A stretch of 64,000 nucleotides of DNA from Diplodia intermedia (GCA_021495925.1 JAKEKT010000015.1:310001-374000); one strand, 5' to 3'. Shown: positions 1 through 11,930, numbered from the stretch's first letter. Notes: generated from the sequence alone by a model not told the origin. Translations and numbers: made by a program.

Positions 1-1646
1 TACAGAGCTCTAGGACAGGGCGAAACCATGATGCCTAATACAGCGCGGTGAGAATACGGGCAGTGCAAGCTTGTTGGCCGGTGGTAAAAGCAGGTCCGAG
101 AGGGAAACGACCCATGATGTGGAGCTAAAAACCATGTGACATGTGATGGACGCATGGAACCATGCGATATGAGGTTTGCAAGATGGCCGCGGTTGCGCAA
201 ATGTTGGGGTGAGACAAGGTATCAGACTCATTCGTAAATGCAAGTGCGTCGGTCCCTCCCGAGGGCCGCAGCGCCACTTGCGCATGTGCGGGACACCAAC
301 AAAGATGTCATTAGGCACTGGCCTCGCAAGATCGGTGTGCTAGGACGGGAAAAATGTTCCGAGGACAGGCATAGGTAGCGGTGCATGCTGGCAGGGTGTA
401 TACAACGAGGGGCACCGCCCAGTCGGCCGCTGCCGCTTGGTGCCGTAGGGCGTCATGACGGGCAAGAGCTTGTGGCCGTGTAGGTAAGAAGAGCGCGGGT
501 CAGCGGAGAATGGTGGTTGAGAGATCCAAGGCGGCTGCTGGAGGCGCGGCGTTGAGATGGTTCTACAGCCGGTTGCGGCCGCCAAAGGTCGCACAAGTCC
601 ACGAGGCTACGGGCAACGGCCGTCGCCGTCGGCGGCTGCCTGCGAAAACCTGCAGCAGCCCCGCGTTAGATCCCCTTGCGCGCTGCTACGTCAGCAGAAT
701 GCCGGCGGCGCCCGGGCATGGAGGGCAGGCGCCCTGCACAGCAGCCGAGACCGCGGCGAGTGCCACGCCGGCAGAGCAAAGGCCGGAATGGGATGCTGAG
801 CCTCAGGCTAGATCTGGCGTGTGACAAGCGTTGGACTGCTGGCAGGGCGAAAGGCGGCGGAGCATGAGTGGTGAGGCGGGCGGTCGAGGCGTTGCACGGA
901 CGAGCAGAGTCACACGCAGCGAGGAAGCGGAGGGGACACAGCTTGTTTACCAAACGCGTCCTCAAACACGAAACGCGTCCGTACGACCCCGCTGTGACGT
1001 AGCTGCCTACCGGGGCTCGGGCACCCCGGCGCCCGCGCCACAGGCCCAGCCCCGCAAGGCTTCCCCGCCACACCGCGCTCAACACCATGCCTCGCATCTC
1101 CCATGATACTTCAGCCTCGCACCCGATTCTGCCCTGGCCCACGCGGCAGCCACAGCAAACTACCCGTTACTGCTCCACCACCGGCATCGGCACCGCCCGA
1201 CACCACAGGGCTGACGCCTCCCGCCCGGGCCGCTCCCGAGGACCCGATCGAGTGAGCCCTGTGACTGTCGAGACACTTATCATCAGCCCGGCCTCGCCAG
1301 TGTAGCTGGCAGCCAATAGCTTACAAAGACTCAAGTCCCAGTTCTCCGTGTATGCGACTCGTAGGCCATGTTTTCTCATTCAACACCAATTACCGGCAGT
1401 GCCAATCCCCATTTGAATGCAAACTGATTAGTCGGACGCCCACATTCCTTCATCTCTAATTGAACAAGGGGTTTTCTCGTTGACTTGTCTCCCTCTCGCC
1501 ATGTTTCATCCAATCTGGCTCCCCGACGCAAATGTCTCAGACTTCTGTTTGCAGTGAACACTTCTCATTCTCAAAACTCGAGCTGGGGATCAAGCTTTCC
1601 CCCTCCCCCTTGTCCCTCCATCTTTTCCTGAGTGTATCCCGACAGC
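1..1646. other. Intergenic flank, no convincing gene
   Basis: No open frame here shows recognisable domains or a sensible splice structure; overlapping short frames on both strands are what GC-rich DNA gives by chance. A CCAAT pentamer lies at 1313-1317 and a pyrimidine-rich leader at about 1590-1640, both upstream of the transporter that starts at 1647, so the right part is probably its promoter and 5' leader. Confidence 0.6.
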
Positions 1647-3127
1647 ATGGCGCAGAATGTCGACCTTGTATCTGTGCTTCGCGATGCCCCCGAATCTCGG
1701 CGGGTCGACGCTAAAACAGGCCAACCCCTCCGTCAGGAGAAACACCAACGAAGAAAATCCATTGCAGACCAGAAGCGAGAAGTCGACGAGCAAGCCACCG
1801 CTGCTGGTGTCTCCATGAGCAGCTTCGCTCATCTGGACCAGAAGAAGATACTCCGCAAGATGGACGTCCGCATCGTCCCCATCCTCGCTCTTCTCTACCT
1901 CATGTCCTTCCTCGACCGTTCGAACATCGCCAATGCCGAAGTCGAGGGCCTCAGCAAAAGCCTTCACATGACCGGCGGTCAATACAACTGGACGCTGACA
2001 ATCTTCTTCTTCTCCTACTGCGCCTTCGACCTGCCCAGTAACATCGTACTCAAGAAGCTACGTCCCAGCATATGGCTGCCAACAACCGTGGTTGCGTGGG
2101 GAATCGTCATGACGCTCATGGGTTTTGTTCAAAGCTACAAAGGACTCCTCGCCGCAAGGTTTTTCCTGGGGCTCACTGAAGCCGGGTACATACAATCCCC
2201 GCCGCACGCCTCGCACGCACCCCGAACGTCGCTGACCAAAAGAGCAGGCTGTACCCAGGAGCAACCTTCTACATCACGACGTGGTACTGCCGCGGCGAAG
2301 CGCTCTGGCGCCAATCCCTCTTCTTCAGCGCCGCCAGCATCGCAGGCGCCTTCTCGGGCATCCTCGCCTTCGCCATCGCCAAGATGGACGGCGTCGGCGG
2401 GCTCGAAGGCTGGCGCTGGATCTTCATCCTCGAGGGGCTCGGCACCATCGTCGTGGCGGCGGCCTCGTACTTCGTCATCTGGGACTACCCGCAGACGGCC
2501 ACCTTCCTCAGCGCCGAGGAGCGCGCCTTCGTCGTCCACCGCCTGCGCTACCAGACCGTCTGCACCGACACCGACGCCTCCGGCCGCGTCACCGTCGTCC
2601 CGCAAGACGACGACGACGACTCCTCGGCCGTGCGCTGGGCGCACGTGCGCGCCGCCGCGCTCGACTGGCAGCTGTGGGTCAACGTCGTCGTGTACTGGGG
2701 GGTGGCGTGCCCGCTGTACGGCGTCGCGCTGTTCCTGCCGACCATCCTCAACGCGGGCATGCGCGTGTCGCCGTCGGCGGCGCAGCTGCTCACCGTGCCC
2801 ATCTACGTGTCGGCCGCCGCGTGCTCCATCCTGTTCGCCTACCTGAGCGACCGCCGCGGCCGCCGCCGCTCGCCCTTCCTGCTCTTCTTCTTCCTCGTCA
2901 TGGCCGTCGGCTTCGTCACCTGCATCTCGTCCACCCGCCCCGGCGTCGTCTACGCCGGCGTCTACGTCGCCGCCTGCGCCATCTACCCCGCCTTCCCCGC
3001 AAACGTGACCTGGCTGAGCAACAACCTCGCCGGCACGTCCAAGCGCGCCGCCGCCATGGGGATTCAGATCGGCTTCGGTGCGTTGGGTGGTGGTAAGTGT
3101 TTTGTATTCCTTCTTCTCCAAAAAAGG

Positions 3128-3165
<38 letters not shown>

Positions 3166-3420
3166 GCTGACACTGGAAAAACAGCAATGGCATCCAACTT
3201 CTACCGCGCCCGCGACGCGCCCCGCTACGTGCTCGGCCACGCGCTCGAGCTGGGCTTCATCCTCGCCGGCGCCACCGCCGCCGCCGTGCTGATGCTCGCC
3301 TACTCGGTCCTTAACCGCCGCCGCCAGCAAGCCGTCACCCGCGGCGCCCATTTCGACTACACCTCCCGCCAGCTGAGCGAGATGGGCGACAAGGCTGTGA
3401 CCTTTCGCTATTTCCTGTAA
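1647..3420 (+). CDS. MFS transporter, allantoate permease (Dal5-like) family
   Basis: Predicted plasma-membrane major facilitator of the anion:cation symporter type, which takes up organic anions such as allantoate, nicotinate or related vitamins; the substrate here cannot be read. Three exons, 1647-2185, 2248-3092 and 3185-3420, give 539 residues, normal for the family. The first helix region reads VPILALLYLMSFLDRSNIAN, a family hallmark, and the 8-9 loop has SDRRGRRRSPF (motif A-like). Intron 1 (62 nt) restores the family segment GLYPGATFYITTWYCRGEAL across the join. Intron 2 (92 nt) contains a (GA)16 microsatellite just before its CTGAC branch site. The start at 1647 was chosen because it is the first ATG after the pyrimidine-rich leader. 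The C-terminus is short and cytoplasmic. Family is secure; transported compound is unknown. Confidence 0.9.
3131..3162 (+). repeat. (GA)16 microsatellite inside transporter intron 2
   Basis: Thirty-two bases of uninterrupted GA lie between the 5' splice site at 3093 and the acceptor ending at 3184. Further GA (3427-3443) and GT (3466-3479) runs follow in the 3' untranslated region of the same gene. Confidence 0.95.
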
Positions 3421-4701
3421 AGAAATGAGAGAGAGAGAGAGAGCATTGAAGGGGCTTCTATGTGCGTGTGTGTGTGTGTATGACGGGTTTGTATGTGGAA
3501 ATATTTGGTGGCTTGGATGAGATTTTTTGTCGCAAGGGGCTAAGAATGGGGTAGACTTTAGAAGGGAACAAGGGATTGAGGGCGTTACAACTTTATACTT
3601 GTACTTCTAGTTGTGACAGATGAGCTTTTTACCCTAAAGTAATAGTAATAATGAGGGAGAAATAGACACAAACATGGTTGTGTGGGGGAGCGGGCTTGGA
3701 GGAGGTACGCGTATAGGGGATGGTGGTTTGATTGTGCAGCGGAATAAGAACCAGCGGGTTTGGAAGAGGACTGTTCGGTTCGGTTCGTCATACATCGGTA
3801 ATCTTTTTTCTCAATGTTTGATTTCTTCGCCTGCTTTCCGTTTGACCGTTCAAAGCACTGGGTGGGGAGGAAGGTGGTACGTGGGAAGATGCTATAGAAT
3901 GGCTGTCGCAAATGCGGGAGGCAAATGTGATGTATCCACGTACTCTCGCCTAGGAACCCGACAGGTCCGGTGTGGTCTGTGAGGTGGCGCTTTCGCTTTT
4001 GTTGCCGTTCGTCCGCATTCGACCGTCTTTCTTGTGCCGGGGGCATGGTAGGCACTCAAGGTTTTTCATGTGCTGTATTCTCTATCAGAATGAGCGACAG
4101 CAGTTGGAGTGGGAATTTTTTCTATCAAAGCAAAGCAAAGGAAAGGCCATCCGAACTCTGACTACATCCACCGCCTATTACTGATGTGCCGATTAGCTGG
4201 AATTTTTGAAAGAGTGACTGAAGTTTGATTAATGAAAATTCAAGGAGAAACCAGAATAGCAGCCCTTCCAGCCATGCAATTATCCCGGTAAAGCCGAGCA
4301 AGGTTTGGCTGTGTAGTTGAAGTTTCGTTGCACCCGAAGAGTCCCAACTCCCAAGCGAAGAGCTGCGACCATCGCGGGAAATCCAACAGCGAACACAGCG
4401 ATTGTAAAGGTAGTCGAGGTCCATGAGAAGGCGGGCTATATTCCCCGGTGAGGAAGATTAACTGTTAGGTTGCTCCTCCTCATCTTGGTCCTATGCAACT
4501 TCTCGAAGTCCAGCTGAACGGGTGAGGCATGGTGGTCCTCAACTTAAGAGGTCCTGTATTTTTGAATACGGTGAAGCGAATGGGTCGTCAAGATTTGAAA
4601 CGTTGGCGAATTGATTCGGCGTTTGAGATATTGGCGTTGACGTGAAACTCGCTACTTGGGCAGATAAGTAAGCCCTCAAGGACGAGAACGAGTCGTAGGA
4701 C
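3421..4701. other. Intergenic region, transporter 3' flank
   Basis: Holds the GA and GT dinucleotide runs just after the transporter stop codon and then moderately AT-richer sequence. A minus-strand frame at 4125-4424 is open for 99 codons with some hydrophobic residues, but it has no family resemblance. The transporter and the helicase converge here, so both 3' ends should lie in this stretch. Confidence 0.6.
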
Positions 4702-7700
4702 TTAGTCAAGGAGACTCGGCTCCGAGTTGGCCGTGGGACTACTTGAAGCAGGGTCGTAGTAGTGTACCCATCTTTGGCGAAAGGGCACAGGACCGGTTGA
4801 TGCTGGGATAGCACGAGGTGTAGCAGAAGAAGACGTACCATCAGCTGTAGCCAGTACAGCCGAAGGGCTGCTCTGGCAATCATCATGGAGGACAGAGCGT
4901 TCCATCTCCTCTTCCAACATGGCAGCACGACGCTGGTCCAAATGCTGCAGCCTTTCCTGGTACTCTCGGTTCGCCCTGCGCGCCATTTCTGCATCATGGT
5001 CTTGGACGTTTTGTGTGAAGGCTTGCCATGCGACAGGATCAGATACGGTACTGCTCGTTCTGCGATGAGCGCTGGGAGGTGGTGGACTCTGTGCAGAACT
5101 GGTCTCGTAGACGGGCAGGGGGACTCTTGCACTAGGCGGCGGAATCCACACCGAGCCAGCCTGACGGAACGGTTGAGCAGGGGCACCGGGGCCAGGCGGG
5201 GGAGGAGGCCTGCTGCGGACAGTGGTGTCATTCTTCCTCAGTGCAACCTGGCCAGTATTAAGCGTAGGCCTCGCTCCCGGACGGAGAATCGCCCCATCCG
5301 CGCGGACGCAGAGTGTGCAACGGCATTCGTCAGCGCAGGATGCGGCACACACATGTCCGCAGCCTAGGATCCTTTGGCAACTCTGGTTGCAACTGACTGT
5401 ATCGTGTGGGAATGGGTGACAGTGTAGAATGCAATGGTGACCGCAGGGAAGCTGCCCCTTGCACATCTGTCCGCAGCCACCGTGCACCATCTCCCAGTCA
5501 TCCAGATTTCCGATGAAAGTCTTGCGCCCATGCTTGGCACAGGTCAGAGGGAGGTGATAGCCAATTCGCATAGTTTCGTCTTTCAGACTCTTCTTACCAG
5601 CCAGAATGGTGATGACCTCGGCCCAAATCTTGCTTTCACTGGCGAGAAGTTGGCCGTTGCCGAACATGTAGAAACCTCGTTTGGCGCGCGAAAGAGCAAC
5701 GCAAACCCGATTCACGTTGTTCAGGAATCCAACTCGGCCGTCAAAGTTGTTTCGTACCAAAGAGAGGAGTACAACCTCATTCTCCTCACCCTGGTACGAA
5801 TCAACGGTAACCACTCTGAAGTCGCGCCCGGTCCCTTGCAAGTTTGGGTGCGACCTGAGTTTCCTCAGGATCAGCTTGCGTTGGCCATTGTAGAAGGTCA
5901 GGACCGTTATGTTGCTGTAGGGTATGCCATTCATGAAGAGATAGTTGTAGAATTGGACAATCATGTCCGCTTCCATGGCGTTGCACGAAGACATCTGGGA
6001 ATCGACGGATTCCGGCCACTCATGGGTAAAGAAGAAAGTGTCCATACCACCCATGCCAGGAACAGGAGCGCGAATGGCCGGGTCTTTGACTGACGGGTGG
6101 TCCTTGATAAGGTCTCCGTAGATGGGTCTGATAAGGCGTCGGATCTGTGGAACCATACGCCTCTGCCGCCGCAGAGTGTCGTACTCTACCTCGTTCCTCA
6201 CAAGGCGTTCGAAGAGCGACATGTTGAGGAAGAAAGGCTCGTTTTCATGATCCGAGACATGACAATGAGGCCGAAGTTGCTGGTGGTCGCCAACGAGGAT
6301 GAGGTGCTCGAGGGAGGGTACGCAAGCCGCTGTCACCGGGGCCTCCAATGTCTCGGCAGCTTCCTCGATCAGGATGATCTTGGGTCGTAGAGAAGACACC
6401 AGCGCGCGGTATTTGCTCAGCCCAGTGGTTGTCATGCCGATAATCTTTTGCTTTCTTAGAACCATATGGTCAAGTTCCCAACGACCGACGGCACGCTGTA
6501 CGACAGCATCTTGGTATTCTTTCGCAACTTCACGGAACGCTTTCAGGATCAGCTCTTTCGCCTGACTCTTCAGATAGTTGTATACCACGCCCCTCATCTT
6601 ATCCTTGATCTTGTGCATGTTGTCGGTCTTCGATAGTAAACGTTCAACGTCTTCATCTGTGACGTTGACGTTCGTCGAGGTAGAGTGTTTGCCGACAATG
6701 CCTTCTGCCAGACTGATTATGCCGCCGGGTAGGGTCTCGTAGTCCTCGTCGTCTTTGACCATGTTCTCGGCTTCGATTTCTTTGAGTTGCTCAAACTCGA
6801 GGTCGATCTCTTCATACTCAAACGCGAAATCATCTGGAGGGATGCCCCGCTCAACACGATCGTAGTGTTTGCCAATCCAATCAGCGATCCGATCTTCGGC
6901 GATAGTCTGTTGCTGGGCGCCATGAGATTCCCAGCGAGTATCACCACGCTCGAACGATTCGAATTGTTTTTCGGTGATGATGTTGAGCTGGCGGAGGAGA
7001 GTGTGGGACAAGAAATCACTACCGACTTGCAGGGGAGATAGAAGCGTACGCATCTGTCTCTCTAACTTCTTCAAGCGGATGCTGGCGGGACCCATGGAAC
7101 CACCGGCAATGGGCGGTGGCCTATCGGCCTGCTTGAGCTCAAAGAGCGTACGCTTCTTAATCTCCTCATCCCGCGAGCGACCGCCCAGACGTGCGAAGTT
7201 CGGCTCGAAGACTGCAACGTGGCGCATGAGCTGATCCAGAGCGTGATTCGTCTGGCAAGCGACAATGATGGGCGCATCATACCCTTCCTCCATGTTATTG
7301 AGTAGGGCCTTTAGAGCGACCACCGAGACGTGAGTCTTGCCCGTTCCCGGCGGTCCCTGGATAATTGCGCACTTCTTCGTAAGCATGCGCTGTAGGGCCT
7401 GAACTTGAGTCCTGTCAAGCTCTGTCTTCAGGTTGTCTGGCCACGGTTGAAGGACGTTGATGCTCTCTTCACCCTCGAAGACAGGCGTAAGATCCAGATG
7501 TGGGCCGCTTTCGATGTACTTCGGGGCGCCGACAGCTGTCTCAAGGTCGATGAGATGCTCCGACAAAGGGAAAGATTCCCTCATCAACTTCTGCAGTGCG
7601 CGGAGAGTGTGCCGTGTGCCCTCGAAGTAACTGCTACGCTCTTCAACCATTAACCAGCTTTGGCCAGGATCGATTTCGATTTCCTCGGAGCGTGGAAAGA

Positions 7701-8628
7701 AGATGTCGATCTCAGGCGGGTCTTGGACCAGGTTGGACAGCGGCCTGGCGGCGACGACCGCTACGATGCACTTGGACTGGAAGTTGTCATCCTCCGGCGT
7801 CAGGACAATGAGGGAACCGGTGAGCAACCGCTTGGATTGCTCCCAATGGATTCGCTTTCCAGCGCGAGCAAGGGAAAACTGAACCCGAGCGGCGAGTCCA
7901 CGGGGGCAGAACGTAAAGCCAACAATACGGACGTTGTTGTACAAGCCCACAGTGCTGCCGTATTCGTCTTCCTTGCCCCAAGACTTCGTACGGATCCGGC
8001 CAACAGCTTCCCGTAGGGGTCGGATTGTATCCTCTCTCAGAAGCTCAAAGTGGCTCTCGAGATACCTCTCCTTAGAGCTCCAGGCGCCGTCGATATTGTT
8101 TGGGGGAATTGCGACCGTATCATTGAGGAAGTCGTCAGTGTCAAGGATCTCCTCAGTGGTCGGTACCTCTGGCCGGGACAGCCATGAATCAGTGGCAACT
8201 GGAAGATCTGCCTCAGCTACGTATTTTCGGATAGCATGAGGCACAGCCATAGAAGGATCGACGAGCGAAGATCTGGCGGATGGCCCAGCAATGTGCATTC
8301 TGGAGAATTTCTCTTGGAGCTGTGGATTTAGCTCGTCGTCTTCAGCGTCCGGTGAGATCAGATTGGCTGGGGAAGTCTCAGTCGCGGTAGGACGTTGCGT
8401 CGCAGTAGGACGTTGCGTCGCGGTAGGACGTTGAGTCACTGTACTTGGAGTCGCAGGACCACTTTGAGTCACAGCGGCTGGCCGAGCCGACTGAATTGAG
8501 CCGGCAGCAGAGATCGAAGCATCTCTAGTTGTTGTACTTGCTGACCCGGACCCAGATTCAAGCGGCGGTGGGCTTTGCAAGAATGTTTTGAACTGAGGTT
8601 TTTTGCGGCCCATGTTGACTGAGAGCAC
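4702..8628 (-). CDS. sad-3: UPF1-like SF1 RNA helicase with NF-X1-type zinc tail (SAD-3/Hrr1-like)
   Basis: Uninterrupted 1308-codon frame. Helicase motifs in order: GPPGTGKTHVSV (Walker A, about residue 425), IILIEEAAE (motif II), LVGDHQQLRP (motif III, about 780), VDSYQGEENEV (motif V, about 945) and ALSRAKRG (motif VI, about 980). Residues about 1030-1105 are a Cys/His-rich block with NF-X1-type spacing (CGQMCKGQLPCGHHC and following), and the tail is Pro/Ser-rich and disordered. This order matches the ZNFX1 family, which in fungi includes S. pombe Hrr1, in the heterochromatic RNAi complex, and Neurospora SAD-3, needed for meiotic silencing by unpaired DNA; that role is inferred from family. 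The N-terminal linker has three Thr-Ala-Thr-Gln-Arg-Pro repeats. The start is at 8628 or the second Met five codons on. It is divergent from SPT8. Confidence 0.88.
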   Translation of the reverse strand: MLSVNMGRKKPQFKTFLQSPPPLESGSGSASTTTRDASISAAGSIQSARPAAVTQSGPATPSTVTQRPTATQRPTATQRPTATETSPANLISPDAEDDELNPQLQEKFSRMHIAGPSARSSLVDPSMAVPHAIRKYVAEADLPVATDSWLSRPEVPTTEEILDTDDFLNDTVAIPPNNIDGAWSSKERYLESHFELLREDTIRPLREAVGRIRTKSWGKEDEYGSTVGLYNNVRIVGFTFCPRGLAARVQFSLARAGKRIHWEQSKRLLTGSLIVLTPEDDNFQSKCIVAVVAARPLSNLVQDPPEIDIFFPRSEEIEIDPGQSWLMVEERSSYFEGTRHTLRALQKLMRESFPLSEHLIDLETAVGAPKYIESGPHLDLTPVFEGEESINVLQPWPDNLKTELDRTQVQALQRMLTKKCAIIQGPPGTGKTHVSVVALKALLNNMEEGYDAPIIVACQTNHALDQLMRHVAVFEPNFARLGGRSRDEEIKKRTLFELKQADRPPPIAGGSMGPASIRLKKLERQMRTLLSPLQVGSDFLSHTLLRQLNIITEKQFESFERGDTRWESHGAQQQTIAEDRIADWIGKHYDRVERGIPPDDFAFEYEEIDLEFEQLKEIEAENMVKDDEDYETLPGGIISLAEGIVGKHSTSTNVNVTDEDVERLLSKTDNMHKIKDKMRGVVYNYLKSQAKELILKAFREVAKEYQDAVVQRAVGRWELDHMVLRKQKIIGMTTTGLSKYRALVSSLRPKIILIEEAAETLEAPVTAACVPSLEHLILVGDHQQLRPHCHVSDHENEPFFLNMSLFERLVRNEVEYDTLRRQRRMVPQIRRLIRPIYGDLIKDHPSVKDPAIRAPVPGMGGMDTFFFTHEWPESVDSQMSSCNAMEADMIVQFYNYLFMNGIPYSNITVLTFYNGQRKLILRKLRSHPNLQGTGRDFRVVTVDSYQGEENEVVLLSLVRNNFDGRVGFLNNVNRVCVALSRAKRGFYMFGNGQLLASESKIWAEVITILAGKKSLKDETMRIGYHLPLTCAKHGRKTFIGNLDDWEMVHGGCGQMCKGQLPCGHHCILHCHPFPHDTVSCNQSCQRILGCGHVCAASCADECRCTLCVRADGAILRPGARPTLNTGQVALRKNDTTVRSRPPPPPGPGAPAQPFRQAGSVWIPPPSARVPLPVYETSSAQSPPPPSAHRRTSSTVSDPVAWQAFTQNVQDHDAEMARRANREYQERLQHLDQRRAAMLEEEMERSVLHDDCQSSPSAVLATADGTSSSATPRAIPASTGPVPFRQRWVHYYDPASSSPTANSEPSLLD
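8381..8434 (-). repeat. Three tandem 18-bp repeats in the helicase coding sequence
   Basis: Units at 8381-8398, 8399-8416 and 8417-8434 differ at one or two bases each and encode three copies of a six-residue T/A/Q/R/P motif in the disordered N-terminal linker of the helicase. The repeat length is a multiple of three, so copy-number change would keep the frame. Confidence 0.9.
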
Positions 8629-9728
8629 GTAAGGACTACAATGCTTGTCAGTAAAGGCAGCTTCAGCAGGGCGAGCAAGGGTGTCGTGGGTGAGCGGCGG
8701 TGATGCGTATCTGTAGACGAAACGTACCAGGTACTTTCTGTGGAGGTGACTCGCGCAGTCGCGAAGCTGGGTTTTGCCTGCGCAGATTTTTGGTGGCGAG
8801 GGAGAGGGGCTGGAGGTGGGCGGGCGAGCGAGCGGCGGGTGAAGAGTTCAGTGGGCGGGTGGTTGCCGCGAGCTGATGGAAAAGGCAATCACGCCGGGCG
8901 CCGTGGCAACCGGTGCTCTTGGGCCTCACCAGTATTCTTCCCTGATGATTATGAGCCTCACTCGGCAATGCGGATGAGCTCTGATCTTTGATCGTGTAGC
9001 TGAGAAGCAAAGGGCTCTTCAAATAATTTTGAAGGGAGACAATCGGGGCACGAGCGCAACCAGTAGCGAAGCAGCCAAGCAGGGCACCAAAAAAGGCAAC
9101 TTCGAATCGATGTACGGTAGGAAACAACGAACGGCGATGAATCAAGAAGAGCAGATGGATTATAAGAGAAGCACTACTACTGTAGGACAGATATGCTTGA
9201 GTCCCGGATTGGCATCAACGCGGCGGGAAGCTGCGGCAGCTGCGAGGCAGCCTTCCATGAGTTGGGAGCGCGCGCATCGGCGCCAGGCCGTCAATTGGTG
9301 AATCTGCCATGACCAAACTTGCCGATGGCATTGGAGCGATGCACGTTTTGTTTGCGGGTTTGGCTGTTCCCGCGCGACGGCTGTCGACTATGGAGGCAGC
9401 GATGTCGTCGGCGGAGGATCGACAGCGACGGGCTCCTGGGCCAGGACGGGCCCTGAGCGTTCACCTCCCGCGCCGTGGATCTGCCGAAAACGCGTGCAAC
9501 GTCGACCTCGTGCTTGTGCTGCTCGACTGACAACCATCCGCCAAAGCGCTATCGCGGGCCTGCCTCTGCCAGAGTCCTCCCAAGTGACGCCCGAGCTCCC
9601 GGCTATCCGCCTACTGCTGCGTTTGTTTGAGCGCCGCGACCCAGCTTCCGCCGCGCGAGCAAACGGACCATCCCCGCAGCCACCCGCAACCCGCGACCCG
9701 CAAATACACTGCGTAAAGCGCGCCCAAC
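8629..9728. other. Divergent promoter region, helicase / SPT8
   Basis: About 1.1 kb between two genes transcribed away from each other, so it should carry both promoters and 5' leaders. Short frames on both strands have no recognisable content. I see no clear TATA box. Confidence 0.6.
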
Positions 9729-11930
9729 ATGGTGAGCTTTGAGGACGATGACGAGAACGGTGCTTGCCCTCCGTCCGCCCCTATAGTGTCACGCCATCTC
9801 TAAACCAGCCGCAGAGTCCAGCTCCGAGAACGAGGTCGACGAGACCATGGACGACATTGACGAGGGCGACGCCGATGCGGATGCTGATGCCGACGCCGAT
9901 GCCGACGCCGATGCAGATGGCGACGACGATGCAGAAGGGGACAATGACGACGACGATGGGGACAACGAGGAGGAAGACGAGGACCAGGATGACACCCCGG
10001 ACTCCCCCTCGCGCTCGCAGCGGCCGAGTGCGCCTGACGGGTCGCAAATGCAAAACGGCACCCGTCCGGATGCAGCTCCCTCGCGACAGGACCAGGCCAT
10101 GCGCCTTGCTTCTGCATCCCCACGTCGTTCCGTGACGCCAAACGGAAACCTCCCCCTGCACCCAACAGTGCGCTCGGAAGCGCTCACAGCCAGCTCTTAC
10201 GACATCGTTCCTACTATCGCAGCTCCTCACAGCACATCCATCAACACCATTACTGCGACGCCAGACATGCGCTGGGTGTTCAGCGGCGGTGCGGACGGAT
10301 ACATAAGAAAGTTCAACTGGGTGGACACTGCCAACGCCAAACTCATGTTGACTGTGGCGCAACGCCATCCTTTTGTGGACAGCGTCACGAAAGCCGGCGT
10401 TTTGTTAAGTTACTGGGAAAACGAGGAAACTTCAGGTTGGTCGAATCAAGCCTGCCGCATACGGGATGCTAACAGACGAAAAGACAGGACCCCTCCTTCA
10501 ACAAACGACGATAGCATATCTCTCTCGCCCGTGTATTCTTTAGCTGTTCACCACCAGGCTCTTTGGCTTCTTTCAGGCACTGAATCCGGCGCAATAAACC
10601 TTCAGACTGTCCGGCATCAAGAAGGTCATCGCATCACTTCTCTTCGAAAGCACACGTCCGCTGTTTCAGTTTTGAGTCTTGCGCAAGACGAGAAGTCGGT
10701 GTTGTCGGGCAGTTGGGACAAGACCATTAATGATTGGGACCTCAACGTTGGGCAGGTCCGTCGGCGATTCGAAACCAGTGGAGGACAAATTTCCGCGATT
10801 GAGCAGCGCCCCTTGTCAACACTGCCTGTACCGGAGGAAGCAGGCCCGCCGCTTTATTCCAACGGAACCTTCAGCTCCAACAACGACGCGAAGCCACTCA
10901 CCAATGGCGTTCTAACAAACGGCGTGCCGGCAGCAGGCCAGGATGAAGATGCGCCGGGAGCCGAAGACGACTCATTATTTGGCGACAATGATAACGACTC
11001 ATTATTTGGTGGTAATGGTGATACGGCCGCAAATCCATCGGGTGCTGCATTCGGCGATGATGAGGATGACGAATTCTCAAGAGCCATTGCAAATGAGATT
11101 CGGCATGCGGAAGAGCAGGATGCGCAGGGTGATGTCGACATGACGGACGTCGGTGGTCCTGTCCAGCCCCTCGATATGCTGCAAGACAACGAGAACGGTG
11201 TGCCTGCGGCTGCACCTGCTGAGCAAAACGCGACCGTTCCCAGCGTCACAGCAACCCAACCTGATGTCTCAATGAACGGTCTCCCGCACGCGGAAGAAGG
11301 CGCTGATGCTGGGGCTTCTGTCTCGAATACCTTCTCTTCGCAAGATGACTCAATCCCCTCTTCCGACACCACCTTCCTGGATGCGTCCATAGACGGCACA
11401 TTGCGCGTTTGGGATCGGAGACAGCCAAACCCCATAGCGCGGATTGTCCCTCCTCGCGGCACCCCGCCATGGTGTATGAACGCGTGCTGGTCACCTGACG
11501 GCAACTACATATATGCTGGACGCCGCAACGGCACTGTCGATGAGTACAGTCTACAAAAGGGCTTACGGGAACCTTCTCGCACGTTCAGATTTCCCTCTGT
11601 CAGTGGTGCGGTAAGCGCTGTCAGGGCCATGCCGAATGGGAAACACCTCGTCTGGTAAGTTCACATCCACTTGGACACCGAAACGTAGCTGTATTGACCT
11701 GTTTGTCCAGCGCTTCATATGATATCCTCCGGTTGTATGACCTCAAGGAACAAGAAGGCACCAAGCACGCGGCCGTTCCGTACACCATTGTACCCGGTCA
11801 CAGAACCGGAGTCATCTCGCAACTCTACCTCGACCCCACTTGCACGTTTATGATCTCGACGGGAGGCAACAGAGGGTGGGAAGGTAGCTCGACGGAAGTC
11901 TTGCTGGGATATGAAGTTCACTCCCTTTGA
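9729..11930 (+). CDS. SPT8: SAGA complex WD40 subunit Spt8
   Basis: Nuclear WD40 protein of the SAGA coactivator, known in yeast to contact TATA-binding protein. Exons 9729-9759, 9809-11654 and 11711-11930 give 698 residues. Intron 1 is 49 nt and its branch site is not obvious; joining it yields an acidic start MVSFEDDDENAAESSS. Intron 2 is 56 nt with a GTAAGT donor. An extreme acidic N-terminus including an (Asp-Ala)8 run precedes the first WD repeat (about residue 150, DMRWVFSGGADGYIRKFNW). The segment YWENEE and then SPVYSLAVHHQALWLLSG, SGAINLQTVRH and SGSWDKTINDWDL are characteristic of Spt8. A second acidic low-complexity insert at about residues 380-520 splits the propeller before LDASIDGTLRVWDRR. 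It diverges from the helicase at 4702-8628. Identification is confident; exon 1 less so. Confidence 0.88.

Noticed and set aside
2135..3193. 352-codon open frame on the minus strand
   Set aside because: It is antisense to the MFS transporter, whose exons, introns and family motifs are clear; the frame exists because of GC-rich third positions.
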